DNA of 64,000 bases from Anaerofilum faecale (GCA_019114265.1 DXFV01000021.1:1-64000), one strand, 5' to 3'. Counted from the stretch's first letter, positions 40,007 through 48,816 are shown. The notes: a model not told the origin generated them from the sequence alone. A program made the numbers and translations.

Positions 40007-40996
40007 TCAGGTGATCTTCAGCGCGCGCTGGGCGCGGTAGACGATATACTGGAAAAGCCCCCCTACCAGCCACAGCTGCACCAGCATATAACACGGCAGA
40101 TTTTTCACGCGGAAACGCGGTTTATCCAGCTTCGGGATGGCCTTGAACGCCTCCTTGAAGCCCTGCCCGTAGGCCGGGCCGAACCCCCGCAGGCGGAACA
40201 TCACCGCCTTCAGCAGATACCCCGCCGCCAGAAACGGCAGGTTCAGCAGCAGCATCAGCAGCGGCATGTTCTTGTAGGGCAGCAGGATGCTGTTGCGGCC
40301 GCTCTGGATGCTCTTGAACGGGTTGTACCGCACCGCGCCGGTGGTGGCGCCGCAGATGTGGTAGCACTTGGCGGCGGGACAAAACACGTTTTTGTACCCG
40401 TGGTTGTTGCCGCGCCAGCTGAGGTCCACGTCCTCGTAGTAGGCGAAGAAATTCTCGTCGAACAGGCCGATCTCGTCCAAAATGCTCTTGCGGTAGAGCG
40501 CCGCGCCGCCGCAGGCCGAAAACACCCGGCAGGGCCTCTGATACCGCTCGGCGCGCATGCCGTCCCCCCGCTTGCAGGCAAAGCCCAGCAGGGTGACATA
40601 GTCGCCCGCGTCGTCGGCCAGGGTGCGCTCAAAGTGGCGGATCATCAGGCTGGACACCGCAAAGATGCGCTTGTCCTTGTCGGCGGCGGCAATGAGGTTT
40701 TCCAGCCAGTCCGGCTCGGCAAAGGCGTCGTTGTTGAACAGCGCCACATACTCGCTGTCCGCCAGCCGGATGCCCTGGTTCACCGCGTGGGAAAAGCCGG
40801 TGTTCTCCCTGTTCTCGATGAGGGTATACCGCTCGCGGCCCACATAGCTGCGCGCGATGGCGAGGCTCTCGTCGGTGGAGCCGTTGTCCACGACGATCAG
40901 CTCGAAATCCCGGCAGGTCTGGGCCCAGATCGACTCAATGCTGTCTTTCAGCCAGCCGGCGCCGTTCAGGTTGGGGATGACTACGGTCGCTTTCAT
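40007..40996 (-). CDS. Family 2 glycosyltransferase (rhamnosyltransferase-like)
   Basis: A 329-residue GT-A enzyme. VVIPNLNGAGWLKDSIES (N-terminal), VVDNGSTDESL (~35), ALFNNDAFAEPDWL (DxD-like, ~87) and YYEDVDLSWRGNNHGYK (ED motif, ~190) are classic for rhamnan or teichoic-acid type transferases. A hydrophobic C-terminal stretch (~240-265) suggests membrane association. It lies 10 bases after the SLC13 transporter gene and 22 bases before the LUD gene, so the three may be co-transcribed despite unrelated roles. Confidence 0.9.
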   Translation of the reverse strand: MKATVVIPNLNGAGWLKDSIESIWAQTCRDFELIVVDNGSTDESLAIARSYVGRERYTLIENRENTGFSHAVNQGIRLADSEYVALFNNDAFAEPDWLENLIAAADKDKRIFAVSSLMIRHFERTLADDAGDYVTLLGFACKRGDGMRAERYQRPCRVFSACGGAALYRKSILDEIGLFDENFFAYYEDVDLSWRGNNHGYKNVFCPAAKCYHICGATTGAVRYNPFKSIQSGRNSILLPYKNMPLLMLLLNLPFLAAGYLLKAVMFRLRGFGPAYGQGFKEAFKAIPKLDKPRFRVKNLPCYMLVQLWLVGGLFQYIVYRAQRALKIT

Positions 40997-41006
40997 ATCA
41001 TTCTCC

Positions 41007-42116
41007 TTACATCACAAGCATTGCGCCGGCCAGCAGAACCGCCAGCAGGCCGAAGTTCACCGGCAGAAAGACCTTCAAAAAGCGGCCGGTGCTCTCGCCG
41101 GGGGTGCGGGCGTAGATCTTCAGCGAGATCAGGCTGGCCAGGCTGGCCACCGGCGTGCCCAGGCCGCCCAGATTCACGCCCAGCAGCAGCGGGGCGGCCT
41201 TGTCGGTGAAGCCGGACAGCAGCACCGCCGCCGGCACGTTGCTGATGACCTGGCTGGCCAGCGCGCCGCACACAAGCTCCCTGCCCTGCACAAGGCCCTG
41301 CAGCCAGGCAGCGGCGGCGGGGATGCGCCCCAGATTGCCCACGAAGATGAAAAAGAACACAAAAGTGAGCAGCAGGGCATAGTCCGCCTGCCGCAGCAGG
41401 GTGGGGCGGGCGGCCAGCGTGATGACCACCACCAGCACCAGCATCAGCGGCCAGTCGATCAGCCGCAGCACGCACAGCAGGCACACCGCGAACATCGACA
41501 AGCACAGCCACAAAAGGCGGTGGTTGAGCGGGTCGGCCTCGCCGTCCAGCTCCACCGCGGCGGGCCGGGCGGGCGTGAGCAGGCACAGCCCCGCCGTGAC
41601 CGCCAGGCACACCAAAGTGGCCGGCGCGGTGACGGACAGAAATTCCGGCGCCGTCATGTTGTAGAACGTGTATAAGTAGAGGTTCTGCGGGTTGCCCAGC
41701 GGGGTGAGCATGCTGCCCAGGTTGGCCGCCACCGTCTGCAGCACCACCACCCACACCAGCAGCTGCTTGTGCCCGGTGAGCACCAGCACCAGCACCGAGA
41801 AGGGCACGAAGGTGAGCAGGGCAACGTCGTTCGTCACCAGCATCGAGCTGAAAAAGCACAGCATCACCAGCACAAAACACAGCCCGCGGCTGGTTTTCAC
41901 CCGGGTGCACAGCCCGCGCGCCAGCCGCCCGAACAGCCCTGCCTGCCGCAGGCCGGCCACCGTGACCATCAGGCTGAACAGGAGCGCCAGCACCCGCCAG
42001 TCGAGGTAGCCCAGGTAGTCCGCCGAGGGCGGCACAAACAGGCAGCTGAACGCCGCCGCCGCTCCCGCGGCCAGCAGCATCGGCTCGGTTTTCATCCAGT
42101 GTAGCAGCCGTTGCAT
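41007..42116 (-). CDS. SLC13/ArsB-type ion transporter (CitMHS-like)
   Basis: A 369-residue membrane protein with about 10 hydrophobic segments. TNDVALLTFVPF (~95), ANLGSMLTPLGNPQNLYLY (~130) and NVPAAVLLSGF...GVNLGGLGTPVASLASL (~290-330) are the paired conserved loops of the ion-transporter superfamily containing CitM, ArsB and NhaD. It is somewhat short (usual 400-430). The substrate may be a dicarboxylate or an anion. AAGGAAG precedes the ATG. Confidence 0.85.
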   Translation of the reverse strand: MQRLLHWMKTEPMLLAAGAAAAFSCLFVPPSADYLGYLDWRVLALLFSLMVTVAGLRQAGLFGRLARGLCTRVKTSRGLCFVLVMLCFFSSMLVTNDVALLTFVPFSVLVLVLTGHKQLLVWVVVLQTVAANLGSMLTPLGNPQNLYLYTFYNMTAPEFLSVTAPATLVCLAVTAGLCLLTPARPAAVELDGEADPLNHRLLWLCLSMFAVCLLCVLRLIDWPLMLVLVVVITLAARPTLLRQADYALLLTFVFFFIFVGNLGRIPAAAAWLQGLVQGRELVCGALASQVISNVPAAVLLSGFTDKAAPLLLGVNLGGLGTPVASLASLISLKIYARTPGESTGRFLKVFLPVNFGLLAVLLAGAMLVM

Positions 42117-42234
42117 CCAAAAAAACTTCCTTCCCCGTCAAACTGCCGCGCAAACGCGATTATCCGCCCCTCATCCGGCCCATACTGCCTGCGGACGGCG
42201 CAAACGCACGCGCCGCAGAAAACGGAGGGAAACG

Positions 42235-42417
42235 ATGATGAAGGTTGTTGTGAACGAAAAATGCATCGGCTGCGCCCTGTGCGCCGAGACCTGCCCCGAG
42301 GTGTTCCATATGGAGAACGGGGTGGCGGTGGCCGGGCCGGCCGACGACGGCTGGGCCACCCCGGTGGCCAACGCGGCGGCCGGCTGCCCGGTGGGCGCCA
42401 TCGAAGCCGAGCTGTAA
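42235..42417 (+). CDS. Small 4Fe-4S ferredoxin
   Basis: A 60-residue electron carrier with one cluster: CIGCALCAETCP near the N-terminus and CPVGAI near the C-terminus. This single-cluster form with an extra Cys is common in Clostridia and Thermotoga relatives. GGAGGG lies five bases before two adjacent ATG codons, either of which may be used. Single-gene unit. Confidence 0.9.
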   Translation: MMKVVVNEKCIGCALCAETCPEVFHMENGVAVAGPADDGWATPVANAAAGCPVGAIEAEL

Positions 42418-42466
42418 AGCCGGGCAGGGGCGGGGCGGCAAAGCGCCGCCCTGCCGGCCTTTTTTA
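42418..42466. terminator. Terminator between the ferredoxin and a small minus-strand gene
   Basis: GCCGGGCAGGG..CGGC pairs with GCCG..CCCTGCCGGC, followed by six T on the plus strand. Confidence 0.8.
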
Positions 42467-42655
42467 CGGTGTGAAGTATTTTTTCAGCTCGTCGCGCTGC
42501 TCGTACTCACAGAACACATACAGCCCGAAGCAGAACACCTTCTCCTCCGGCGAGAGGTCCTGCGGCAGACCGGCGCCGTCCCACATCAGGCGGGCCAGGC
42601 GCTCCTTCTGCGCAGCGGTGAGCATCGCTTCCGCCTGTTTAAAGCTCATTTCCAT
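42464..42655 (-). CDS. Small hypothetical protein, 63 residues
   Basis: A soluble, helix-rich protein I do not recognise (MEMSFKQAEAMLTAAQKERL...; KVFCFGLYVFCEYEQRDELK near the end). It has a good ribosome site (AAGGAGA) and a strong promoter at 42711-42739, which support a real gene. It is separate from the ferredoxin and spoVA genes. No function suggested. Confidence 0.65.
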   Translation of the reverse strand: MEMSFKQAEAMLTAAQKERLARLMWDGAGLPQDLSPEEKVFCFGLYVFCEYEQRDELKKYFTP

Positions 42656-42710
42656 CGGTCAACGCGTCTCCTTTCGCACGGCCGTCTCCGGCCGCGTCCC
42701 TGTCTCTGTC

Positions 42711-42739
42711 ATTATACCCGTTTTGCGGGCAAATCTCAA
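42711..42739 (-). promoter_or_regulatory. Promoter for the 63-residue protein gene
   Basis: On the minus strand, TTGAGA (42739-42734), 17 bases, TATAAT (42716-42711). Confidence 0.75.
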
Positions 42740-42766
42740 CATTTTCACAAAAAGGAAGTGGATACT

Positions 42767-43225
42767 ATGCAACTGAACAAGGCCGAATACGCCGCGCTGG
42801 TGAAAAAAGCCTCGCCGCGCTCGGCGGTGGGGCGCAACTGCGTGTGGGCCTTTGCGGTGGGCGGCTGCATCTGCACGGTGGGCGAAGGGCTGCGCCAGTG
42901 GTTCCTGGCCGCCGGATACACCCTGTCCGACGCCTCGCTGCTGGCGTCGGTGGGTCTGATCTTCCTGTCGGCCGTCACCACGGCGCTGGGCTGGTACCAG
43001 AAGCTGGCCTCCCGCGCGGGAGCCGGCACGCTGGTGCCGATTACCGGGTTTGCCAACGCGGTGGTCAGCCCGGCCATCGAGTTCCGCTGCGAAGGGCTGG
43101 TGACCGGGTCGGGCGCGAAAATGTTCGTCATCGCCGGGCCGGTGATCGTCTACGGCACGCTGGCCGGGTCGGCATGGGGGCTGGTGTGGTATCTGATCCG
43201 GCCGTATGTGGGGGGGATGGTATGA
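42767..43225 (+). CDS. spoVAC: Stage V sporulation protein AC
   Basis: A 152-residue membrane protein with about four hydrophobic segments, part of the channel moving dipicolinic acid into the forespore and out at germination. The N-terminal YAALVKKASPRS and VWAFAVGGCICTVGE, then GAGTLVPITGFANAVVSPAIEF(..)EG, are characteristic. The start is the ATG at 42767 with AAAGGAAG upstream, not the in-frame GTG at 42758. First of three overlapping genes. Confidence 0.95.
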   Translation: MQLNKAEYAALVKKASPRSAVGRNCVWAFAVGGCICTVGEGLRQWFLAAGYTLSDASLLASVGLIFLSAVTTALGWYQKLASRAGAGTLVPITGFANAVVSPAIEFRCEGLVTGSGAKMFVIAGPVIVYGTLAGSAWGLVWYLIRPYVGGMV

Positions 43226-44244
43226 ACTGCATCCGGAAAGGGGACGCCATCGTCTTTTCCCGGCCGCCGTCGCTGCCCGCTTTCGCGGCGGTGGCGGGCA
43301 AGCGGGAAGGGGAGGGGCCGCTGGGCAGCTGCTTCGACGAGGTGCTGCACGACAACGCCCTGGGGCAGAAATGCTGGGAGAAGGCCGAGAGCCTGCTGCA
43401 GCAGCGCGCCGCCTCGCTGGCGCTGAAAAAAGCCGGGCTGGACCAGACGGAGCTGGACGCCGTGCTGTGCGGCGACCTGCAGAACCAGTGCACGGCCTCG
43501 GGCTATGCGCTGCGCGAGCTGGACATGCCCTCCATCGGGCTGTACGGCGCCTGCTCCACGATGGTGCAGGCGCTGGCGCTGGCCGGATGTCTGGTGGCGG
43601 GCGGCGCGGCCCGGCGGGCGCTGGCGGTGACCAGCAGCCATTTCTGCGCGGCCGAACGCCAGTTCCGCACCCCGCTGGACTACGGCGGCAAGCGCGCGCC
43701 CACCGCCCAGTGGACGGTGACCGGCGCAGGCGCGGTGGTGGTGCAGCCGGACGGGCCGGGGCCTTTCCTGCGGGCGGCCGCCTTTGGGCGGGTGCGGGAC
43801 GCAGGCGTGAAGGACCTGGCCAACATGGGCGCGGCGATGGCGCCGGCGGCGGCGGAGACCCTGCTGCGCTTTTTTGCCGACACCGGCGCCGCCCCCGACG
43901 ATTTCGACGGCATCTACACCGGCGACCTGGGCCTGGTGGGCAGCCGGCTGCTGCACACCCTGCTGGAGAAGGAGGGGGTGCGGATGACCAACCACCACGA
44001 CTGCGGCCTGCTGATCTTCGACCGCGCCCGCCAGCCGGTGCAGGCGGGGGGATCGGGCTGCGGGTGCTGCGCGTCGGTGCTGGCGGGACGCCTGCTGCCC
44101 GCGCTGCGCACCGGCGAGATGCGGCGCATCCTGGTGGCCGCCACCGGCGCGCTGATGAGCAGCACCACCGTCCAGCAGGGCGAGAGCATCCCGGCGGTGT
44201 CGCATCTTGTGGAACTGGCCGCAGGGCCAAAGGAGGAGCTATGA
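43222..44244 (+). CDS. spoVAD: Stage V sporulation protein AD
   Basis: A 340-residue soluble protein with a thiolase-like fold that binds dipicolinic acid. Typical motifs are GPLGSCFDEVLHDNALGQ, LCGDLQNQCTASGYALREL, GACSTMVQALALAG and TGDLGLVGSRLL...NHHDCGLLIFD, then GSGCGCCASVL. It overlaps spoVAC and spoVAE by ATGA on each side, so all three are translationally coupled. Confidence 0.96.
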   Translation: MNCIRKGDAIVFSRPPSLPAFAAVAGKREGEGPLGSCFDEVLHDNALGQKCWEKAESLLQQRAASLALKKAGLDQTELDAVLCGDLQNQCTASGYALRELDMPSIGLYGACSTMVQALALAGCLVAGGAARRALAVTSSHFCAAERQFRTPLDYGGKRAPTAQWTVTGAGAVVVQPDGPGPFLRAAAFGRVRDAGVKDLANMGAAMAPAAAETLLRFFADTGAAPDDFDGIYTGDLGLVGSRLLHTLLEKEGVRMTNHHDCGLLIFDRARQPVQAGGSGCGCCASVLAGRLLPALRTGEMRRILVAATGALMSSTTVQQGESIPAVSHLVELAAGPKEEL

Positions 44245-44597
44245 ACTATCTGTGGGCATTCGTGGTCGGCGGCGGGCTGTGCGTGATCGGCCAGCTGCTG
44301 ATCGACCTCACCGCGCTCACCCCGGCCCGCATCCTGGTGGGCTATGTGGTGGCGGGGGTGGTGCTGTCGGCGGCGGGGGTATACCAGCCGCTGGTGGAAT
44401 TTGCCGGGGCGGGGGCGTCGGTGCCGCTGCTGGGCTTTGGGCACACGCTGGCGCAGGGCGCCGTGCGCGCGGTGGAGCTGCACGGGCTGATCGGCGTGCT
44501 CACCGGCCCGCTGGCCGCCGCGGCGGGCGGCATCACCGCCTCGCTGCTGGCTGGATTTTTGATGGCGCTGGTGGCCCACAGCCGCGACCAGAACTGA
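44241..44597 (+). CDS. spoVAE: Stage V sporulation protein AE
   Basis: A 118-residue membrane protein with about four hydrophobic segments (YLWAFVVGGGLCVIGQLLIDLT; ARILVGYVVAGVVLSAAGVYQPLVEFAGAGASVPLLGFG). It is part of the dipicolinate channel with SpoVAC. Last gene of the operon; a strong terminator follows at 44626. Confidence 0.95.
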   Translation: MNYLWAFVVGGGLCVIGQLLIDLTALTPARILVGYVVAGVVLSAAGVYQPLVEFAGAGASVPLLGFGHTLAQGAVRAVELHGLIGVLTGPLAAAAGGITASLLAGFLMALVAHSRDQN

Positions 44598-44625
44598 CCG
44601 CCGCCCCCTCCCTTCCCCCCTGCGC

Positions 44626-44675
44626 GCAGCCGTGCGGCCCCGCTCGAACAGCCGGGCCTGCACGGCTGCTTTTCT
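44626..44675 (+). terminator. Terminator of the spoVA operon
   Basis: GCAGCCGTGC (44626-44635) pairs with GCACGGCTGC (44660-44669), then TTTTC. Confidence 0.8.
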
Positions 44676-44831
44676 GCCGCGCCCACCGTGTTTCCTTGGA
44701 TGATTTTACAAAAAATTTACTCATTTTTGCACATCCTGCACAAACGCAAAGAAACCACACACCATAGTTGTTTTTTGTCCCATATATCTCCTCTTTTTCC
44801 ATCTTTTGAAAGGTTACAAAACTGTTTCGCG

Positions 44832-44873
44832 GGCGGATTTTGTATACAGTTTTGGCGGATTTTGTGTTATAAT
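44832..44873 (+). promoter_or_regulatory. Exopolysaccharide operon promoter with a 12-bp direct repeat
   Basis: A perfect TATAAT lies at 44868-44873 without a good -35. Upstream, GGCGGATTTTGT occurs twice (44832-44843 and 44854-44865), exactly 22 bases apart, two helical turns, on the same face of the helix. This is an arrangement for an activator dimer (LytTR-type regulators use similar spacing). In the gene-free stretch 44598-44935 I see only the terminator, this promoter and an AT-rich segment (44690-44830) with nothing recognisable. Confidence 0.6.
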
Positions 44874-44935
44874 GGTAGAAATATCGGAATCATGTGCCGA
44901 ATTCGATCTTTCGGAACGGGAAAAGGGGTTATTGT

Positions 44936-46822
44936 ATGCACAGGCAGGCGTCTCGCTTCTACCACAGCAAGGAAGCGCTGCTGAAGAGTGCGGCTTTGCT
45001 GCTGTTGGACATCACGCTGGTCATTTGTTGCATGGTGGGGGCTTTGTGGCTGCGGTTCGATTTCAGCTTCACGAAGATCCTGCCTGTTTTCTGGCAGTCG
45101 CTGCACACCTACATGTGGATCAACGTGGCCTGCACGGTGGCGATCAACGCGGCCTGCAAGCTGTACACCAGCCTGTGGCGGTTCGCCAGCATCGTGGAGC
45201 TGCGCAATGCGGTGATCGCCATTCTGTCGTCCTCGGCTCTGCAGTACATAGGCATGTGGCTGCTCGACTGCCCCATGCCCCGCAGCTACATCTACATCTA
45301 CACGCTGCTGCTGTCCTTCTGCATCATCCTGCCGCGCTTCTCCTACCGCTTTCTCAGCATCGCGCTGCGCAACCACGAGAACTTCGCCCACTCCAAGCCC
45401 ATCGTCACGATGGTGGTGGGCGCGGGCGCGGCCGGCTACATGCTGGTGCGCGAGATGAAGAACAGCCAGCACCTCAACCGCAAGATCCCCTGCATCATCG
45501 ACAACGATCCCCAGAAGCAGGGCACCTACCTGCAGGGCATCCCGGTGTTCGGCCCCAAGGAGGCCATCCCCGAATACGCCAAAAAATACGGCATCGAGGA
45601 GATCATCATCGCCATCCCCACCCTGTCGGCCGAGAGCCAGCGGGACCTGCTGGAGATCTGCCAGGAGACCGCCTGCAAGGTGCAGATCCTGCCCGGCATC
45701 TACCAGATGGTGAACAAGGAGATCGACGTGTCGATGCTGCGCGACGTGTGCATCGAGGACCTGCTGGGGCGCGACCCCATCCAGCTGCGGATGGACAAGA
45801 TCACCGAATACATCGGCGGCAAGGTGATCCTGGTCACCGGCGGCGGCGGTTCGATCGGCAGCGAGATCTGCCGGCAGGTGGCGCTGCACAATCCGCGGCA
45901 GCTGATTCTGGTGGACATCTACGAGAACAACGCCTACGACCTCCAGATGGAATTGAAGCGGGAATACCCCGACCTCGACCTCGTCACCCTCATCGCGTCG
46001 GTGCGCGACAAAAAGCGCATGGAGGACATCTTTGCAGCCTACCGGCCGGACATCGTCTACCACGCGGCGGCGCACAAACATGTGCCGCTGATGGAGGACA
46101 GCCCCAACGAGGCCATCAAGAACAACGTGCTGGGCACCTTCAACGTGGCGGCGGCGGCCGACAAATACAAGGTCAAGCGGATGGTGCTGATCTCCACCGA
46201 CAAGGCGGTGCGGCCCACCAACGTGATGGGCGCATCCAAGCGGATGTGCGAGCTGATCGTGCAGGCGTTCAACCAGCTGTCGAGCACCGAATACGCGGCG
46301 GTGCGGTTCGGCAACGTGCTGGGCAGCAACGGCAGCGTGATCCCGCTGTTCTCCAAGCAGATCAAGGAGGGCGGCCCGGTCACCGTCACACACCCGGACA
46401 TCATCCGCTATTTCATGACTATCCCCGAGGCGGTGAACCTGGTGCTGCAGTGCGGCGCCTACGCCCGGGGCGGCGAGATCTTCATCCTGGACATGGGCAA
46501 GCCGGTGAAGATTCTGGACATGGCAAAAAAGATGATCCGCCTGTCCGGGCATGTGCCCGACCAGGATATCAAGATCGAATTCACCGGCCTGCGGCCCGGC
46601 GAAAAGCTGTATGAGGAGCTTCTGATCGACGAGAAGAACCTGGTCCGCACCGAGAACGACCGCATCTTCGTGGTGCGGATGGGCGAGATCGATGCACAGG
46701 CCATGTGCGGGCAGATTCAGCGTCTGATCGACATGGCATACAACGAAACCAGAGACATCCGGCAGGCGATCCAGCAGATCGTGCCGGAATATCGCATGCG
46801 GGGCGTGGAAAATCATGGATAA
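44936..46822 (+). CDS. Membrane-anchored UDP-sugar 4,6-dehydratase (CapD/PglF type)
   Basis: A 628-residue enzyme for making a deoxy-amino sugar precursor. Residues ~20-150 hold four membrane helices. A first Rossmann-like CoA-binding-type domain (MVVGAGAAGYMLVREMK, ~155) and a catalytic short-chain dehydratase domain (~290-580) follow. The NAD site is VTGGGGSIGSEI (~302), with VYHAAAHKHVPLME (~375) and STDKAV..TNVMGASKR (catalytic Lys, ~420), where Met replaces the usual Tyr of YxxxK, as is normal in this dehydratase group. The start is the ATG at 44936 (AAAAGGGG upstream), because the predicted transcription start near 44880 is too close to the earlier GTG. First gene of the locus; overlaps the next by eight bases. 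Confidence 0.92.
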   Translation: MHRQASRFYHSKEALLKSAALLLLDITLVICCMVGALWLRFDFSFTKILPVFWQSLHTYMWINVACTVAINAACKLYTSLWRFASIVELRNAVIAILSSSALQYIGMWLLDCPMPRSYIYIYTLLLSFCIILPRFSYRFLSIALRNHENFAHSKPIVTMVVGAGAAGYMLVREMKNSQHLNRKIPCIIDNDPQKQGTYLQGIPVFGPKEAIPEYAKKYGIEEIIIAIPTLSAESQRDLLEICQETACKVQILPGIYQMVNKEIDVSMLRDVCIEDLLGRDPIQLRMDKITEYIGGKVILVTGGGGSIGSEICRQVALHNPRQLILVDIYENNAYDLQMELKREYPDLDLVTLIASVRDKKRMEDIFAAYRPDIVYHAAAHKHVPLMEDSPNEAIKNNVLGTFNVAAAADKYKVKRMVLISTDKAVRPTNVMGASKRMCELIVQAFNQLSSTEYAAVRFGNVLGSNGSVIPLFSKQIKEGGPVTVTHPDIIRYFMTIPEAVNLVLQCGAYARGGEIFILDMGKPVKILDMAKKMIRLSGHVPDQDIKIEFTGLRPGEKLYEELLIDEKNLVRTENDRIFVVRMGEIDAQAMCGQIQRLIDMAYNETRDIRQAIQQIVPEYRMRGVENHG

Positions 46823-48638
46823 CTATCGTGTGGAGGAACGCAATACCCTATACCATCCCGGCTTCACGCGGGGACAGCGGCTGTATATGGGCGTGCAGAG
46901 GGCGGCGAGCTTTCTCTGTGCGCTGCTTGGGCTTGTGCTGCTGTCGCCGGTGTTCCTGGCCCTGTCGCTGTGGATCGTGCTGGACAGCCGGGGGCCGGTG
47001 TTCTTTGTGCAGAAACGGGTGGCGCGGTCGGCCGATGACGGCAGCTACCGCTTTTTCCCCATCTACAAATTCCGCACCATGTACACCGACACCCCGCACG
47101 ACATGCCCACCCATCTTCTGCAGAACTCGGACGCCTGCATCACCCGGGCCGGGCGTTTCCTGCGGCGCACCAGCCTGGACGAACTGCCTCAGCTGTTCAA
47201 CGTGCTGAAAGGGGACATGAACCTCATCGGCCCGCGCCCGGCGCTGTACAACCAGGAGAACCTGATGGCCGAGCGCGACCGCTACGGCGCGAACTTCGTG
47301 CGCCCGGGCATCACCGGCCTGGCGCAGGTGCTGGGCCGCGACGAGCTGCCCATCCCGCAGAAAGCGCGCTACGACGGCATATATGCCCAGCATGTGGGCC
47401 TGCGGCTGGATCTGTTCTGCCTTGTGCGCACCGTGCGGGTGGTGCTGAAAAGCGAGGGCGTGGTGGAGGGCGGCACCGGCGCGATGGCTGCCGCCGCCGA
47501 AAAAAAGAAAAAGATCCTCATCTGCACCAACCACTCCTATATGCTCTACCAGTTCCGCCGCGAACTGATCGAGCAGCTGGTGCAGGACTACGAGGTGGTG
47601 CTCAGCATGCCCTTTGTGGGCCACGAGGACGATTTCGAGGCGATGGGCTGCCGCTGTGTGAAAACCAACCTGGACCGCCGCAGCATCAATCCCTTCACCG
47701 ACCTCAAGCTGCTTACCTTTTATAATAAGCTGCTCAAGCGCGAAAAGCCGGACAAGGTCATCACCTATTCCATCAAGCCGAACATCTACGCGGGGCTTTT
47801 GTGCCGCCTGCGGCGCATCCCCTACTGCGCCAACGTGCAGGGGCTGGGCACCGCGTTCCAGAAAAAGGTGCTGGCGCAGTTCGTGGGCCTTTTGTACCGG
47901 ATTGCCTTCGGCCGGGTGCAGGTGGTGTTCTTTGAAAACTCCACCAACGCGCAGGAGTTCGCGGCGCGGCATCTGGTGCGCACCAGCCGCATCCGCATCC
48001 TGAACGGCGCGGGGGTGAATCTGGAGCGGTATACATACCTGCCCCACCAGAACACGGCGGACACCCGGCATTTCCTGTTCATCGGGCGCATCATGCGGGA
48101 AAAGGGCGTGGATGAGCTGTTCGAGGCCATGCGCCGTCTGCGCAGCAAATACGGCAGCCGGGCGGTGCTGGACATCGTGGGCTTTTTTGAGGAGGAGTAT
48201 GCCTCCACCGTCAAGCAGCTGCAGGAGGAGGGCGCGGTGGTATACCACGGCTTCCAGACCGACCCGCGCCCCTTCTACAAGCTGGCCGACGTGGTGGTGC
48301 TGCCCTCCTACCACGAGGGCATGAGCAACGTGCTGCTGGAGGCCTCGGCGATGGGCCGCCCGGTGATCACCAGCAACATCCCCGGCTGCCGGGAGGCGGT
48401 GGAGGACGGCCGCACCGGCTATCTGTGCACCCCCAAAAACGCGGATATGCTCTACAACAAGATGGAGCTGATGATGGGCAAGACGATGGCCGAGCTGGAC
48501 GAGATGGGCTGCGCGGCCCGCCGCCGGATGGAGGCCATGTTCGACAAGCGGCAGATCGTGGTGCAGACGATGGATATGCTGGGGCTGCACGAGAGCAGCC
48601 CGGCGCAGGGGCGGAAAACACCGGCCGTGTCTCTGTGA
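46815..48638 (+). CDS. Fused priming sugar transferase and family 4 glycosyltransferase
   Basis: A 607-residue fusion. Residues ~1-215 are a bacterial sugar transferase, the enzyme that loads the first sugar phosphate onto undecaprenyl phosphate: one membrane helix (~28-52), then FFVQKRVA, PIYKFRTMY, RTSLDELPQLFNVLKGDMNLIGPRP and RPGITGLAQV. After a lysine-rich linker (AAAAEKKKKILI, ~223) a GT-B family 4 transferase follows: ICTNHSYMLYQFRREL (~232), GLGTAFQKKV, FIGRIMREKGVDEL (~415) and PSYHEGMSNVLLEASAMGRPV (~492). The two steps are usually separate proteins; the frame is continuous, so it is not an assembly artefact by itself. Confidence 0.9.
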   Translation: MDNYRVEERNTLYHPGFTRGQRLYMGVQRAASFLCALLGLVLLSPVFLALSLWIVLDSRGPVFFVQKRVARSADDGSYRFFPIYKFRTMYTDTPHDMPTHLLQNSDACITRAGRFLRRTSLDELPQLFNVLKGDMNLIGPRPALYNQENLMAERDRYGANFVRPGITGLAQVLGRDELPIPQKARYDGIYAQHVGLRLDLFCLVRTVRVVLKSEGVVEGGTGAMAAAAEKKKKILICTNHSYMLYQFRRELIEQLVQDYEVVLSMPFVGHEDDFEAMGCRCVKTNLDRRSINPFTDLKLLTFYNKLLKREKPDKVITYSIKPNIYAGLLCRLRRIPYCANVQGLGTAFQKKVLAQFVGLLYRIAFGRVQVVFFENSTNAQEFAARHLVRTSRIRILNGAGVNLERYTYLPHQNTADTRHFLFIGRIMREKGVDELFEAMRRLRSKYGSRAVLDIVGFFEEEYASTVKQLQEEGAVVYHGFQTDPRPFYKLADVVVLPSYHEGMSNVLLEASAMGRPVITSNIPGCREAVEDGRTGYLCTPKNADMLYNKMELMMGKTMAELDEMGCAARRRMEAMFDKRQIVVQTMDMLGLHESSPAQGRKTPAVSL

Positions 48639-48744
48639 GGGCAAAGCGCCGAAAATCCGGCCGCCCGCCGGGCCGGGACTGTACAATTTGCCCCGTGCAT
48701 CAATCTGATAGACAACTGTGCAAAAAATTTTACAGAAAACCCCG

Positions 48745-48772
48745 TTGACAATGATAGAAAATGTGTTAAGAT
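48745..48772 (+). promoter_or_regulatory. Promoter of peptide-modification module 1
   Basis: Perfect TTGACA (48745-48750), 16 bases, TAAGAT (48767-48772), 45 bases before the PqqD-like start. The module can therefore be expressed independently of the polysaccharide genes. Confidence 0.65.
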
Positions 48773-48816
48773 AAAGAAGAGACGACAAGTGGTGTTGCCT
48801 CTTGGAGGGGAGGGGG

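Noticed and set aside
42140..42180. Remnant of the A-type repeat (CGCCCCTCATCCGG) before the small ferredoxin gene
   Set aside because: Only the tail-like bases match; neither hairpin is present.
42710..42716. CATTATA as a sporulation-sigma -10 for the spoVA operon
   Set aside because: It resembles a sigma-F/G -10 but no matching -35 lies 14-16 bases upstream, and the same bases serve the minus-strand promoter.
48656..48680. Terminator between the sugar transferase fusion and module 1
   Set aside because: CCGGCC/GGCCGG can pair but no T run follows, so I do not call a terminator there.
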